Assembly (NCBI GenBank): GCA_018713145.1
Contig: DVFP01000015.1
Coordinates: 158,318 to 222,317 of the forward strand
Origin: Candidatus Scybalocola faecavium
Lineage (GTDB): Bacteria; Bacillota; Clostridia; Lachnospirales; Lachnospiraceae
Direction of reading: 5' to 3'
Length of the DNA stretch: 64,000 nucleotides
Shown: piece after piece, positions 10,182-17,530 of the stretch
Layout of the letters: the number at the start of each line of letters is the position of its first letter
How positions within the stretch are numbered: the first letter of the stretch is position 1
The notes under the pieces: generated by a model
The model's database searches: none
Seen by the model: the letters and a program-made list of their open reading frames with translations, nothing else
What the model was told of the DNA's origin: nothing
Program-made: the position numbers and the translations under genes

Positions 10182-10223
10182 CACTAAACTCAAGCTGCAC
10201 CTTTGGCTTGCTTTCGTTAAGTG
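10182..10223 (-). repeat. Post-attenuator hairpin repeat, trp leader copy 3 (terminator-proximal)
   Basis: 42 nt, nearly identical to copy 1 including 15 bases of left flank (CGGGATGTGCGTTCG). It is followed directly by CTCACAGCAAAAAT, which is the U-run side of the T-box terminator, exactly as in the tyrS and mgtE leaders. Confidence 0.8.
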
Positions 10224-10227
10224 CTCA

Positions 10228-10543
10228 CAGCAAAAATCCGCCCATGACATAGGATCTGGGATCTTATGTCAAGGACGGATGTAGATTGCAAAATATACAT
10301 TTCTTCCGCGGTGCCACCTTGATTTACGAATGGTTCGTACACTCAGCGAGATACTAACATATCTCCGGCAACTGACGTATGCCTTCACGTCGCAGGATAA
10401 TGGGGAACCGGGGTTCCTGTTCACTGCGCCCTCAGCGGTCCATTTGGCAGTTTGCATTTCCATCCGGCTCTCACCTTCCCGGACTCTCTGTGGGCGCATG
10501 GCTGCTTTGATCTCCGCTTCAACAGTTTATCATATTAAAATTT
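10228..10543 (-). promoter_or_regulatory. T-box leader, tryptophan-specific, controlling trpEGDCFBA
   Basis: The RNA-sense T-box GGTGGCACCGCGG lies at about 10305-10318. In the specifier region GCCAAATGGACC puts UGG (Trp) at 10440-10442 followed by a purine. A strong terminator follows. The operon should be transcribed when tRNA-Trp is uncharged. Tryptophan control by T-box, not TRAP or a leader peptide, is known in Firmicutes. Confidence 0.92.
10229..10282 (-). terminator. T-box attenuator terminator (trp leader)
   Basis: RNA-sense ATCCGTCCTTGACATA...TATGTCATGGGCGGAT followed by TTTTTG: a long stem with GATC-containing loop and U-run. Confidence 0.88.
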
Positions 10544-10549
10544 AAACTG

Positions 10550-10579
10550 ATTATATAACACGAACATAATTATTGTCAA
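10550..10579 (-). promoter_or_regulatory. Sigma-A promoter of the trp operon
   Basis: TTGACA (10574-10579) and TATAAT (10550-10555) are both perfect, 18 bp apart. Confidence 0.85.
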
Positions 10580-10646
10580 GAAATTTTTGCTTAAAACAGA
10601 AAAATATTGGTAAGCAGGCTGAACTGCTGCAAATCCTGCATGAAAA

Positions 10647-10680
10647 GTTGCTGTTCGCTGGCAAGCCGGTAAACAGTAAC
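10647..10680. repeat. Interspersed 34-nt palindrome, type 1 copy
   Basis: GTTGCTGTTCGCTGGC, AA, then GCCGGTAAACAGTAAC. Same plan and length as the copies at 3277-3310 and 16669-16702. It sits between the divergent trp and DUF2089 promoters. Confidence 0.75.
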
Positions 10681-10787
10681 CTGGCCATAATTGGCATTGG
10701 TCTTTAATGCTCATGTATCGTAAAGTTACATGACAGCCAAGATCCATAACACTGTCACTTCTTCTAAAAATTATTTTTATTTACTTA

Positions 10788-10815
10788 TTGACTTTAATTT
10801 TATTTATGTTATATT
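10788..10815 (+). promoter_or_regulatory. Probable promoter of the DUF2089 gene cluster
   Basis: TTGACT (10788-10793) and TATATT (10810-10815) with a 16-bp spacer in very AT-rich DNA, 37 bp before the gene. Confidence 0.55.
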
Positions 10816-10851
10816 TAATATAATTAAAGTTATTATGAAAGGAGAATTATT

Positions 10852-11154
10852 TTGGAGATAGATAAAATCCCTCAATGGATACTTGCATTAGAGCCGGAGG
10901 ACGCAACATTTCTAAAGAACTTTGTTTTGAAATCAGGTTCATTAAAAGAAATCGCGCGTTTGTACGAAGTGTCTTATCCCACGGTCCGACTTAGACTGGA
11001 TAAACTCATTCAAAAAATCGAATTAAGCGACCAAAAGGAGGAAGAACCATTTTCAGCATTTATCAAAGGATTGGCAGTTGACTCCCGGATTGATCTGGAA
11101 ACAGCAAAAATTATTATCGAAAAATATAAGCAGGAAAAGGAGAAAAAATCATGA
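10852..11154 (+). CDS. DUF2089 family helix-turn-helix protein
   Basis: 100 residues. The core FVLKSGSLKEIARLYEVSYP and TVRLRLDKLIQKI is the DUF2089 pattern, a small winged or simple HTH with a C-terminal helix (DLETAKIIIEKY). Such proteins are thought to be DNA-binding regulators; the regulon is unknown. The start is TTG at 10852 behind GGAG; no ATG is suitably placed. The stop overlaps the next start by 4 bp, so it probably regulates its own little membrane-protein operon (inference). Confidence 0.85.
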   Translation: MEIDKIPQWILALEPEDATFLKNFVLKSGSLKEIARLYEVSYPTVRLRLDKLIQKIELSDQKEEEPFSAFIKGLAVDSRIDLETAKIIIEKYKQEKEKKS

Positions 11155-11429
11155 AGACCGCCATTACATTGATTATTTCCATTGTTATCATCATACTTCA
11201 TGTCTGGTTGTGCAGAAGGAGTCCTAAATTTTGGTATTTAGGCGGCATTATTCCTCTTTTATGGATCGTATTCCTTGTATTTTTGTTTTTCAGCGGGAAA
11301 ATCAATTTGAGTGAAGATTGGAAAATGATTGTTTTCCCGACACTTATTTTTTTCCTGTTTTGGATTCAAGGACACCAGGCAGCAAAGAAAAAAGAAATTG
11401 AAAAAATGAAAGCAAAAGATATTACCTAA
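11151..11429 (+). CDS. Small membrane protein of unknown function, paralogue A
   Basis: 92 residues with three predicted membrane segments (about 3-17, 28-48 and 58-75) and a lysine/glutamate-rich tail ending MKAKDIT. I do not recognise a named family. The next gene has the same layout and the same tail, so the two arose by duplication. It overlaps the DUF2089 gene by 4 bp (ATGA), indicating coupled translation. Confidence 0.8.
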   Translation: MKTAITLIISIVIIILHVWLCRRSPKFWYLGGIIPLLWIVFLVFLFFSGKINLSEDWKMIVFPTLIFFLFWIQGHQAAKKKEIEKMKAKDIT

Positions 11430-11447
11430 CGTAAAGGAGTGTTGAAA

Positions 11448-11735
11448 ATGTTTGAATTAGTTATTGGATTTATCGTTGCTGCAATACTTTTTATTGCCGA
11501 ATACCTTTTGTGTACAAAATTAAAAAGCCCTCTTTGGGGCGGAATTATTCCCATCTTAATTCTTGCTGGAACGATTTGGATTTTTTCCAGTGGCATAATT
11601 CCTCTGGAAACAAAATATTTGTTCCCATTTATCATTCTAAACACTTTGTTTTTTGGAGATTGGGGATCAGGCCGGGACAAATACAAGAAAATTAAGGAAG
11701 CAGAACTTGAGCGTATGAAAGCAAAAGATATTTAA
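11448..11735 (+). CDS. Small membrane protein of unknown function, paralogue B
   Basis: 95 residues from the ATG at 11448, chosen because AAAGGAG lies 8 bases upstream; a GTG at 11439 in frame overlaps that site. Three membrane segments are followed by a charged tail ending ERMKAKDI, shared with the preceding gene (EKMKAKDIT). The middle segments GGIIPILILAGTIWIFSSG and GGIIPLLWIVFLVFLFFSG also align. It is the last gene before a strong terminator. Confidence 0.8.
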   Translation: MFELVIGFIVAAILFIAEYLLCTKLKSPLWGGIIPILILAGTIWIFSSGIIPLETKYLFPFIILNTLFFGDWGSGRDKYKKIKEAELERMKAKDI

Positions 11736-11740
11736 TAAAC

Positions 11741-11794
11741 GCCTGACCTATCCGGCACAGCTCTAAGTGTCGGGTAGGTCAGGCAAAATTTTTT
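11741..11794 (+). terminator. Strong intrinsic terminator after the DUF2089 cluster
   Basis: GCCTGACCTATCCGGCAC pairs with GTGTCGGGTAGGTCAGGC (one mismatch per arm side) and is followed by AAAATTTTTT. Confidence 0.9.
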
Positions 11795-11936
11795 ATACCT
11801 CTACAACCTCTTTATCGCACATAAGCCAAATAATAAGACTTCTTCCAATCGTTTTAGCATCCGATGATCTTTCAGGTTGGTTACTTATCTCCGTTCCCCG
11901 CTGGAAGGCGCTTCTGGTACGAAGCGCCTCTGTCAT
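11793..11936 (-). other. Possible 47-residue small ORF downstream of an ABC permease
   Basis: Reads MTEALRTRSAFQRGTEISNQ and ends LMCDKEVVEV. No ribosome binding site precedes the ATG, which lies 6 bases after the permease stop in a different frame, and a hairpin (AGGCGCTTC/GAAGCGCCT, 11906-11929) lies inside it. It could be a remnant of a larger gene, a conserved non-coding 3' region or a genuine small protein. I cannot assign a function. Confidence 0.3.
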
Positions 11937-11944
11937 AAGATTTT

Positions 11945-12781
11945 TTACACTAAACTTGTTTTTTGCAGCACTACATTACTTCCAGCGCCGATTCCCAAAC
12001 TAAAAAGCACGCCGCCGGCAAGACACAAAATAACGTTCATGAACCCTGAATCTAACGGGGTCATCATGGGAACCATGGTAAACAGCAGCATCCCTACGCA
12101 AAGGGATCCCACCATGGAAAGCCACAGTTTTTGCTTTCCTATGATACCTAAAAGCACATCAATAGCAACAAACACAGCGGCCATAAATATTTTGGATAGC
12201 ATACACATAATGATCCCTCCCACGCCTGCTGTCCCCGGATCAAAAGGCAGTCCGGAAATGGCTCCGCCAACTAAAGTACCAATAAAAAAGGCGATAAGCA
12301 TACTTGCGGCGCCTGTAAAACCGGCCAGTGTCTTGGAAATCACATAATCACTTTTTCTTGACCGGACGGCAAAAAGATTTTTCGCATATCCGCTTCTAAA
12401 ATCATCCGCCACAAAAATACTGACAAAAACAGCGGCCATAAAGTAGATAAGATTAATGTTGCACATGCCTGCCATGCTCATATCCATTCCGGCGCTTTCC
12501 CCGCTCACTGAGGCAATGACCTGCCATACGCTTGTAAATCCCTGGATTGCTGTCTCCGTCCCGGTATTAGGGTCCACACTTACCGAACCGTCCATCATAG
12601 TGGTCATCACAAGGATCAATATAGGCATGACCAGGCAGATACCTGTCATTATATAGTATAAGGGTGTGGTAAACATCCTTCTGAAATCTACAGATAACAT
12701 ACTTTTTGTCCGTTGGCCAAAGGTAATGGAGCCAATCTGGTATTTTTCATTACCGGACAATGTTTTTTCCGGGCTTTTCAT
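11945..12781 (-). CDS. ABC-2 type transporter permease (pair 1)
   Basis: 278 residues from the ATG at 12781 (MKSPEKTL), which has GGAGGGG upstream; a frame extending to 12829 lies inside the ATPase gene. A hydrophilic N-terminus is followed by six membrane segments, the first near residue 40 and the second after a periplasmic-side loop containing GTETAIQGFTSVW. FVADDFRSGYAKNLF is typical of BcrB/NatB-like ABC-2 permeases. It should form an exporter with the ATPase immediately upstream (1 bp between stop and start). The substrate is unknown. Paralogous to the permease at 13757-14566. Confidence 0.88.
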   Translation of the reverse strand: MKSPEKTLSGNEKYQIGSITFGQRTKSMLSVDFRRMFTTPLYYIMTGICLVMPILILVMTTMMDGSVSVDPNTGTETAIQGFTSVWQVIASVSGESAGMDMSMAGMCNINLIYFMAAVFVSIFVADDFRSGYAKNLFAVRSRKSDYVISKTLAGFTGAASMLIAFFIGTLVGGAISGLPFDPGTAGVGGIIMCMLSKIFMAAVFVAIDVLLGIIGKQKLWLSMVGSLCVGMLLFTMVPMMTPLDSGFMNVILCLAGGVLFSLGIGAGSNVVLQKTSLV

Positions 12782-12782
12782 G

Positions 12783-13688
12783 TTATCTCCCCTCCTTTTC
12801 TTCCATAAGATCAATATAGTATTCTTCAAGACCGATCTTGGCGGTTTTTATCTCCCTTACCAAAATACTGTTCTGGTAAAGATAAACAACGATTTCTTCA
12901 GGACTTTTTGCATCATAAACCCGAAGCTGGCCATTTTCATCCTTTTCTACCCGGAAATATTTCCGTTTAAGCAGATCCATCGTCCTGTCCAAAGGTTCCG
13001 CAGCAAGGGCCACATAGGTTCGGCATTGATCTTCCAGTTGCTGCGCTGTCATTTCTTTGATCATTTTTCCGCCACGGATGATCCCGTAATGGGTGGCAAT
13101 CTTTTCAAGCTCCCCAAGAATATGGGAAGAGATCAGCACCGTGCATCCCTGGTTTTGAGTAAGGTCTGTGAGAATTTCCCGCATGATCCGCATACCGTCA
13201 GCATCCAGACCGTTAATAGGCTCGTCAAGGACCAACAGATCCGGATGCCCCAGAAGAGCCATAGCAATACCGATTCTTTGCTTCATACCCAGGGAACAAT
13301 TTTTGTATTTATTTGACGCAGATCCTTCCATATGGACCATTTTAAGGACCTCCTGAACCTGTTTTTCAGGATGCTTTATGCTCAAATTTGCCGCCTGGAG
13401 CATAAGATTATTCCACACACTGGAATTTGGAAAACATCCGGGAGCCTCAATAAGCACGCCAAGCCTTGCCCGCACATCCGCATCCCGATAGTCCCTGCCA
13501 AAAAGCCGCATCGTTCCCCCATCTGGAACCATAAGCCCGCAGATCAGTTTTTCCGTAGTGGACTTTCCGCTTCCGTTTTCACCGATAAAACCGTAAACAG
13601 CCCCCACAGGAACGGTCATATTCAAACCTTTAAGAGCCTGTTTTGGGCCAAAACTTTTTGTGAGATTTTTTATTTCAATGGCATTCAT
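12783..13688 (-). CDS. ABC transporter ATP-binding protein (pair 1)
   Basis: 301 residues. Walker A GENGSGKST (about residue 37), signature CSLGMKQRIG, Walker B LLVLDEPINGLD and the switch histidine in VLISSHI are all intact, so it should hydrolyse ATP. The C-terminal 80 residues form the extension common in bacitracin/lantibiotic-type exporters (BcrA/NatA-like). The ATG at 13688 is preferred over TTG at 13694 because the spacing from GGAG matches that of the paralogue at 15470. Confidence 0.92.
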   Translation of the reverse strand: MNAIEIKNLTKSFGPKQALKGLNMTVPVGAVYGFIGENGSGKSTTEKLICGLMVPDGGTMRLFGRDYRDADVRARLGVLIEAPGCFPNSSVWNNLMLQAANLSIKHPEKQVQEVLKMVHMEGSASNKYKNCSLGMKQRIGIAMALLGHPDLLVLDEPINGLDADGMRIMREILTDLTQNQGCTVLISSHILGELEKIATHYGIIRGGKMIKEMTAQQLEDQCRTYVALAAEPLDRTMDLLKRKYFRVEKDENGQLRVYDAKSPEEIVVYLYQNSILVREIKTAKIGLEEYYIDLMEEKEGR

Positions 13689-13756
13689 TATCAATTGTCT
13701 CCTTTATTGTAACTGCTCTGCCAGGTCTGCCCATTAACCGGGCAGACTGGGAGCTT

Positions 13757-14566
13757 TTAATATACATCGCTTCTTGAAAGAATCACTGAACCTAGGACAT
13801 TGTAGATCACCGCCCAGATCACGCTGACAGCCAGACACACAAATACGGTCAAAATAGTGCTGGACAAACATGCGTAGACAGAGGCGCCGTAAAGGAAAAT
13901 ATTTAAAACCGGAGAATTTCCTACAATGGCTGCCACGCCGATGATCAAGATACCTGTTCCTAAAAAGAACGAAGAAGCGATAGAAATACCAAAATATCTC
14001 CGAAAGATCACATTTAAGAATGTATACAGGCTCGCCCAGCCAAGGCTCATGATCATCTTGCTTACGATAGCGATAATCAAAGCCCCCACATTCGCGGAAA
14101 AAGACATGCCCACCAAAAGGCCGGACGCAACGGTTCCCAGCAGATATGTAAGACACATACAGGCCATGGCAAATGCGCAGGTAATGGTTTTTGACATCAT
14201 ATAATCCTGTTTTTTCGCATGAGTGGTAAATAGCTGTTTGACATAGCCGCTTTTATAGTCATGGCCGATAAAAATCGACACCATGATGCCTCCGAAAATA
14301 AAGACCATGTTCATGTTGGCATATTCGCCCATTTCCGAAACAATATATAACGGGCTATCCGCCGCAATCACCTGCCATGTGTTAGTGTACATGGACGTTT
14401 CCACATCCGTTGTGCCAAGGATCAAGGCAGGGATCAAAGCCGCAATGGCAAGGAAAATATAAAACATAGGGGTATAGAACAAACGGTAGAAATCCACGCC
14501 CAGCATCCCCTTTAAACGCTGGTAAAAACTGGGAGACTGAAATTTTAATCTTTCTGTGTTTTCCAT
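13757..14566 (-). CDS. ABC-2 type transporter permease (pair 2)
   Basis: 269 residues from the ATG at 14566 (MENTERLKF). Six membrane segments and the motif FIGHDYKSGYVKQLFTTHAKK match the pair-1 permease. It is two bases from its ATPase gene. The two permeases share the N-terminal pattern QRLKGMLGVDFYRLFYTPMFY / QRTKSMLSVDFRRMFTTPLYY, proving duplication. Confidence 0.88.
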   Translation of the reverse strand: MENTERLKFQSPSFYQRLKGMLGVDFYRLFYTPMFYIFLAIAALIPALILGTTDVETSMYTNTWQVIAADSPLYIVSEMGEYANMNMVFIFGGIMVSIFIGHDYKSGYVKQLFTTHAKKQDYMMSKTITCAFAMACMCLTYLLGTVASGLLVGMSFSANVGALIIAIVSKMIMSLGWASLYTFLNVIFRRYFGISIASSFFLGTGILIIGVAAIVGNSPVLNIFLYGASVYACLSSTILTVFVCLAVSVIWAVIYNVLGSVILSRSDVY

Positions 14567-14567
14567 A

Positions 14568-15470
14568 TTATCTGGCCTCCTTTTTTGACATGAGTTCAAT
14601 ATAATACTCTTCCAGTCCGATCCTGTTTTTTTGGACTTCATTGACAACATGGCCGTTTTTCAGCAGGCACTCAACGATCCTTCCCGGATCCTCCACATCA
14701 TACACCCGAAGATACTCATCTTCCCGCCTTACTTTGGGAAAATGACGCAGGAGCACTCTTTGCGCTCCCTGCATATCCTTTGTCTTAAGAGATACGAAGG
14801 TCCTGGCTCTGCTTTCCATTTCCTGAGCGGAAATCTCCTGGATCATTTTTCCCTGGCGGATAATGCCATAATGGGTGGCGATCTTTTCCAATTCTTCAAG
14901 AATATGGGAGGAAATCAATACAGTACAGCCGTAATTTTTTGTAATATCCATTAAAATTTCCCGCATGATCCTCATGCCGTCTGTATCCAGCCCGTTAATG
15001 GGCTCGTCTAAAATAAGCAGGGCCGGATCCCCAAGGAGGGCCATAGCGATACCGATCCTTTGCTTCATACCCAGAGAGCATTTTTTAAATCTAAGCTTTG
15101 CCGAATCCTCCATGCGGACGATGCGCAGCACTCTGCGTATCTCCTCCTCACGATTTTCTATTCCCAGATTAATGGCCTGCATCATCAGGTTATTCCATAC
15201 ACTGGATCCTGGGAAACAGCCGGTATTTTCAATCAAGGCGCCTACCCTGACCCGCACGCCGGCATCCTGATAGCTTTTCTCAAACAGACGGATCTTACCC
15301 TTATCCGGGACAAGGTGGCCGCAGATCAGCTTTTCCGTAGTGGATTTTCCGCTTCCGTTTTCACCGATAAAGCCGTAAATAGCCCCCACAGGAACGGTCA
15401 TATTTAAATGATCCACTGCATACAATCCTCGAAAGCTCTTTGAAAGATTTCTGATTTCAATGGCGTTCAT
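14568..15470 (-). CDS. ABC transporter ATP-binding protein (pair 2)
   Basis: 300 residues with Walker A GENGSGKST, signature CSLGMKQRIG, Walker B LLILDEPINGLD and switch histidine. Strongly similar to the pair-1 ATPase from the first residues (MNAIEIRNLSKSF versus MNAIEIKNLTKSF). GGAG is 8 bases upstream of the ATG. No two-component system adjoins either pair, so regulation and substrate cannot be read from context. Confidence 0.92.
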   Translation of the reverse strand: MNAIEIRNLSKSFRGLYAVDHLNMTVPVGAIYGFIGENGSGKSTTEKLICGHLVPDKGKIRLFEKSYQDAGVRVRVGALIENTGCFPGSSVWNNLMMQAINLGIENREEEIRRVLRIVRMEDSAKLRFKKCSLGMKQRIGIAMALLGDPALLILDEPINGLDTDGMRIMREILMDITKNYGCTVLISSHILEELEKIATHYGIIRQGKMIQEISAQEMESRARTFVSLKTKDMQGAQRVLLRHFPKVRREDEYLRVYDVEDPGRIVECLLKNGHVVNEVQKNRIGLEEYYIELMSKKEAR

Positions 15471-15577
15471 TTTATCGTCTCCTTTTCATTTGCTGAGGAA
15501 ATTTTATCCCTGATTTGTTTTATTTATGTCTCTGTTTTGTTTCTGAAATGTTAAAGTTACGAAATCCTCCGGTTATC

Positions 15578-15606
15578 TTGCGAAAAACACAGACTCATGC
15601 TAGAAT
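15578..15606 (+). promoter_or_regulatory. Promoter of queA
   Basis: TTGCGA (15578-15583), 17 bp, TAGAAT (15601-15606) with an extended TGC just before the -10. Confidence 0.7.
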
Positions 15607-15642
15607 TATTTACGGTAATTTTTACAGAGAGGAAGATCCATT

Positions 15643-16668
15643 TTGAAAACTTCGGATTTTTATTTTGACCTGCCTAAGGAGCTCATCGCCCAGGATCCCC
15701 TAGAGGACCGGTCCGGCTCCCGGCTTATGGTATTAGATCGGAAAACCGGTGAAGTTTCTCACCATATTTTTAAAGAAATCATTGATTTTTTAAATCCAGG
15801 GGACTGCCTTGTCATTAACAACACAAAGGTGATTCCCGCCAGACTCCACGGGGTTAAGGAAGATACAGGAGCCCATGTGGAAGTCCTGCTTTTAAAGCGT
15901 ATGGAAGGGGATGTTTGGGAAACTCTTGTAAAACCAGGGAAAAAACTCCGTCCCGGAGCGAAAATTTCCTTTGGAGACGGCCTTTTAAAGGCAGAAGTGC
16001 TGGATATTGTAGATGAAGGAAACCGACGCATCCGTTTTACTTATGACGGGATTTTTGAAGAAATTTTAGATCAGCTTGGGGAAATGCCCCTGCCCCCTTA
16101 CATTACCCACAAGCTGGAAGATAAAAACCGGTATCAGACGGTTTATGCCAAGTACGATGGTTCCGCTGCGGCGCCGACGGCAGGCCTGCATTTTACAAAG
16201 GAGCTTTTGACAGCCATTGAACAAAAGGGGATAAAAATTGCCAACATTACCCTTCATGTAGGTCTCGGCACCTTCCGCCCGGTGAAAGTGGATGATGTGA
16301 CCCAGCACCATATGCACTCGGAATTTTACATGGTAGATGAGGAAGCTGCCAAAATCATTAATGAGACAAAGGATCAGGGCGGCCGGGTGATCGCTGTAGG
16401 CACTACAAGCACCCGCACGTTGGAAACCGTGGCAGATGAAAATGGCCATGTACGCCCATGCAGCGGCTGGACCCAGATCTTTATCTATCCCGGCTATACT
16501 TTTAAGTGTATTGACGCCCTGATCACCAACTTCCATCTGCCGGAATCCACCCTGCTGATGCTGGTTTCCGCCCTGGCCTCCAAAGAAAAGATCTTAAACG
16601 CCTACCACATCGCCGTACAGGAAAAATATCGGTTCTTCAGCTTTGGGGATGCTATGTTTATCGCTTAA
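15643..16668 (+). CDS. queA: S-adenosylmethionine:tRNA ribosyltransferase-isomerase
   Basis: 341 residues, full length. QueA transfers and isomerises the ribosyl part of SAM onto preQ1 in tRNA to make epoxyqueuosine. Recognisable pieces are the N-terminal [14 protein letters not shown], the [10 protein letters not shown] loop, the [10 protein letters not shown] strand and the ending [12 protein letters not shown]. The start is TTG at 15643 with GAGAGGAAG upstream. It stands alone here; tgt and other queuosine genes are not adjacent. Its stop is followed at once by a palindromic repeat. Confidence 0.96.
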   Translation: MKTSDFYFDLPKELIAQDPLEDRSGSRLMVLDRKTGEVSHHIFKEIIDFLNPGDCLVINNTKVIPARLHGVKEDTGAHVEVLLLKRMEGDVWETLVKPGKKLRPGAKISFGDGLLKAEVLDIVDEGNRRIRFTYDGIFEEILDQLGEMPLPPYITHKLEDKNRYQTVYAKYDGSAAAPTAGLHFTKELLTAIEQKGIKIANITLHVGLGTFRPVKVDDVTQHHMHSEFYMVDEEAAKIINETKDQGGRVIAVGTTSTRTLETVADENGHVRPCSGWTQIFIYPGYTFKCIDALITNFHLPESTLLMLVSALASKEKILNAYHIAVQEKYRFFSFGDAMFIA

Positions 16669-16702
16669 GTTACTGCTTACTGGCAAGCCAGTAAACAGTA
16701 AA
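16669..16702. repeat. Interspersed 34-nt palindrome, type 1 copy
   Basis: GTTACTGCTTACTGGC, AA, GCCAGTAAACAGTAAA. The best-conserved copy of this family; it begins at the base after the queA stop codon. Confidence 0.8.
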
Positions 16703-16834
16703 ACTCCCTTAACGCTGCATGAAATTTTAGTCCGAAATTTTATCGCTGAAATTTTATGCTGAAATTTTATCATCCGGGCATATTGAAAATCCAACCTGCA
16801 TATGCTATAATGCAAGTCCATTGCGGACGACAAC

Positions 16835-16868
16835 GAAAAGCCCCAGTGTTCCAGCACTGGGGCTTTTC
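16835..16868. terminator. Bidirectional terminator between queA and the convergent membrane gene
   Basis: GAAAAGCCCCAGTG, TTCCAG, CACTGGGGCTTTTC: perfect 14-bp arms with A- and T-runs on both sides. Confidence 0.92.
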
Positions 16869-16909
16869 TATTCCCATATAACACGGCGGCACAGTCAGTC
16901 CGGCCGCCC

Positions 16910-17527
16910 TTACAATCCTAAAACAATAAATAAAAACATTAAAACCATGACCACGACAGCAATGACCTTAATGGCCGTGTCTATGCCGCCGGAAGGCTGA
17001 AACTCTCTTGGGGAGCTGAATATATCCGGGTCAGAGGGCCGCTCTTTCCAGTGAAAATCCTCCAGATAATGGTGCCAACCGCTTTCATCGGTGTAAACCG
17101 TTACGTCTGTACCGCCCAGATATTTATAAATGGGCCTGGAATAGCCCTCGCTTAAAAACTGGGTGGCTACCCCTGTTTCTGTGGCATAAATCTCAACCTG
17201 AAGAAAATAGTAGGTACGGTATCGGTCCCGGCCGTTTTTCGTCCCTGAGACAACTGCCTTGCGGGTATAACCGGTGATCCGGCCCCGCTGCCGCCGGCCG
17301 CTTTCTACAGCCCGGCGGCGCTCCCGCCGGTAAAACATGGCCCGCTGGATTTCTTTGGCCACCGCAAGCAGGGGAATCAGTCCCCCTGCTACAAAAATCA
17401 GCAGCGTCGGCTCAAAACCGCTGGTCAAAAAGCTGCGGATCACAAGGCCGTACCACAGGATCATAAAAAGGACCGTATAGGTGCAGCCCCGCATTTCCTC
17501 CTGAGCCGGCCGTATTCGCTTTTTCAT
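16910..17527 (-). CDS. Membrane protein, DUF3592-like
   Basis: 205 residues. Two membrane segments near the N-terminus (about 17-35 and 42-58), a long cytoplasmic or extracytoplasmic central part with beta-rich sequence (RGRITGYTRKAVVSG...YYFLQVEIYATETG), and one C-terminal membrane segment. The central part resembles DUF3592 proteins, but I am not certain. Its start is 3 bp from the pheT stop, so it is probably the third gene of the pheST operon. Function unknown. Confidence 0.6.
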   Translation of the reverse strand: MKKRIRPAQEEMRGCTYTVLFMILWYGLVIRSFLTSGFEPTLLIFVAGGLIPLLAVAKEIQRAMFYRRERRRAVESGRRQRGRITGYTRKAVVSGTKNGRDRYRTYYFLQVEIYATETGVATQFLSEGYSRPIYKYLGGTDVTVYTDESGWHHYLEDFHWKERPSDPDIFSSPREFQPSGGIDTAIKVIAVVVMVLMFLFIVLGL

Positions 17528-17530
17528 GGC

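Noticed and set aside
10044..10226. Trp leader repeats as a CRISPR-like array
   Set aside because: Only three copies, unequal spacing, internal hairpin structure larger than a CRISPR repeat, no cas genes, and the same element found singly in other leaders.
11767..12003. 78-codon plus-strand frame antisense to the ABC permease end
   Set aside because: It runs through a terminator arm and into the antisense of a real gene; no ribosome site.
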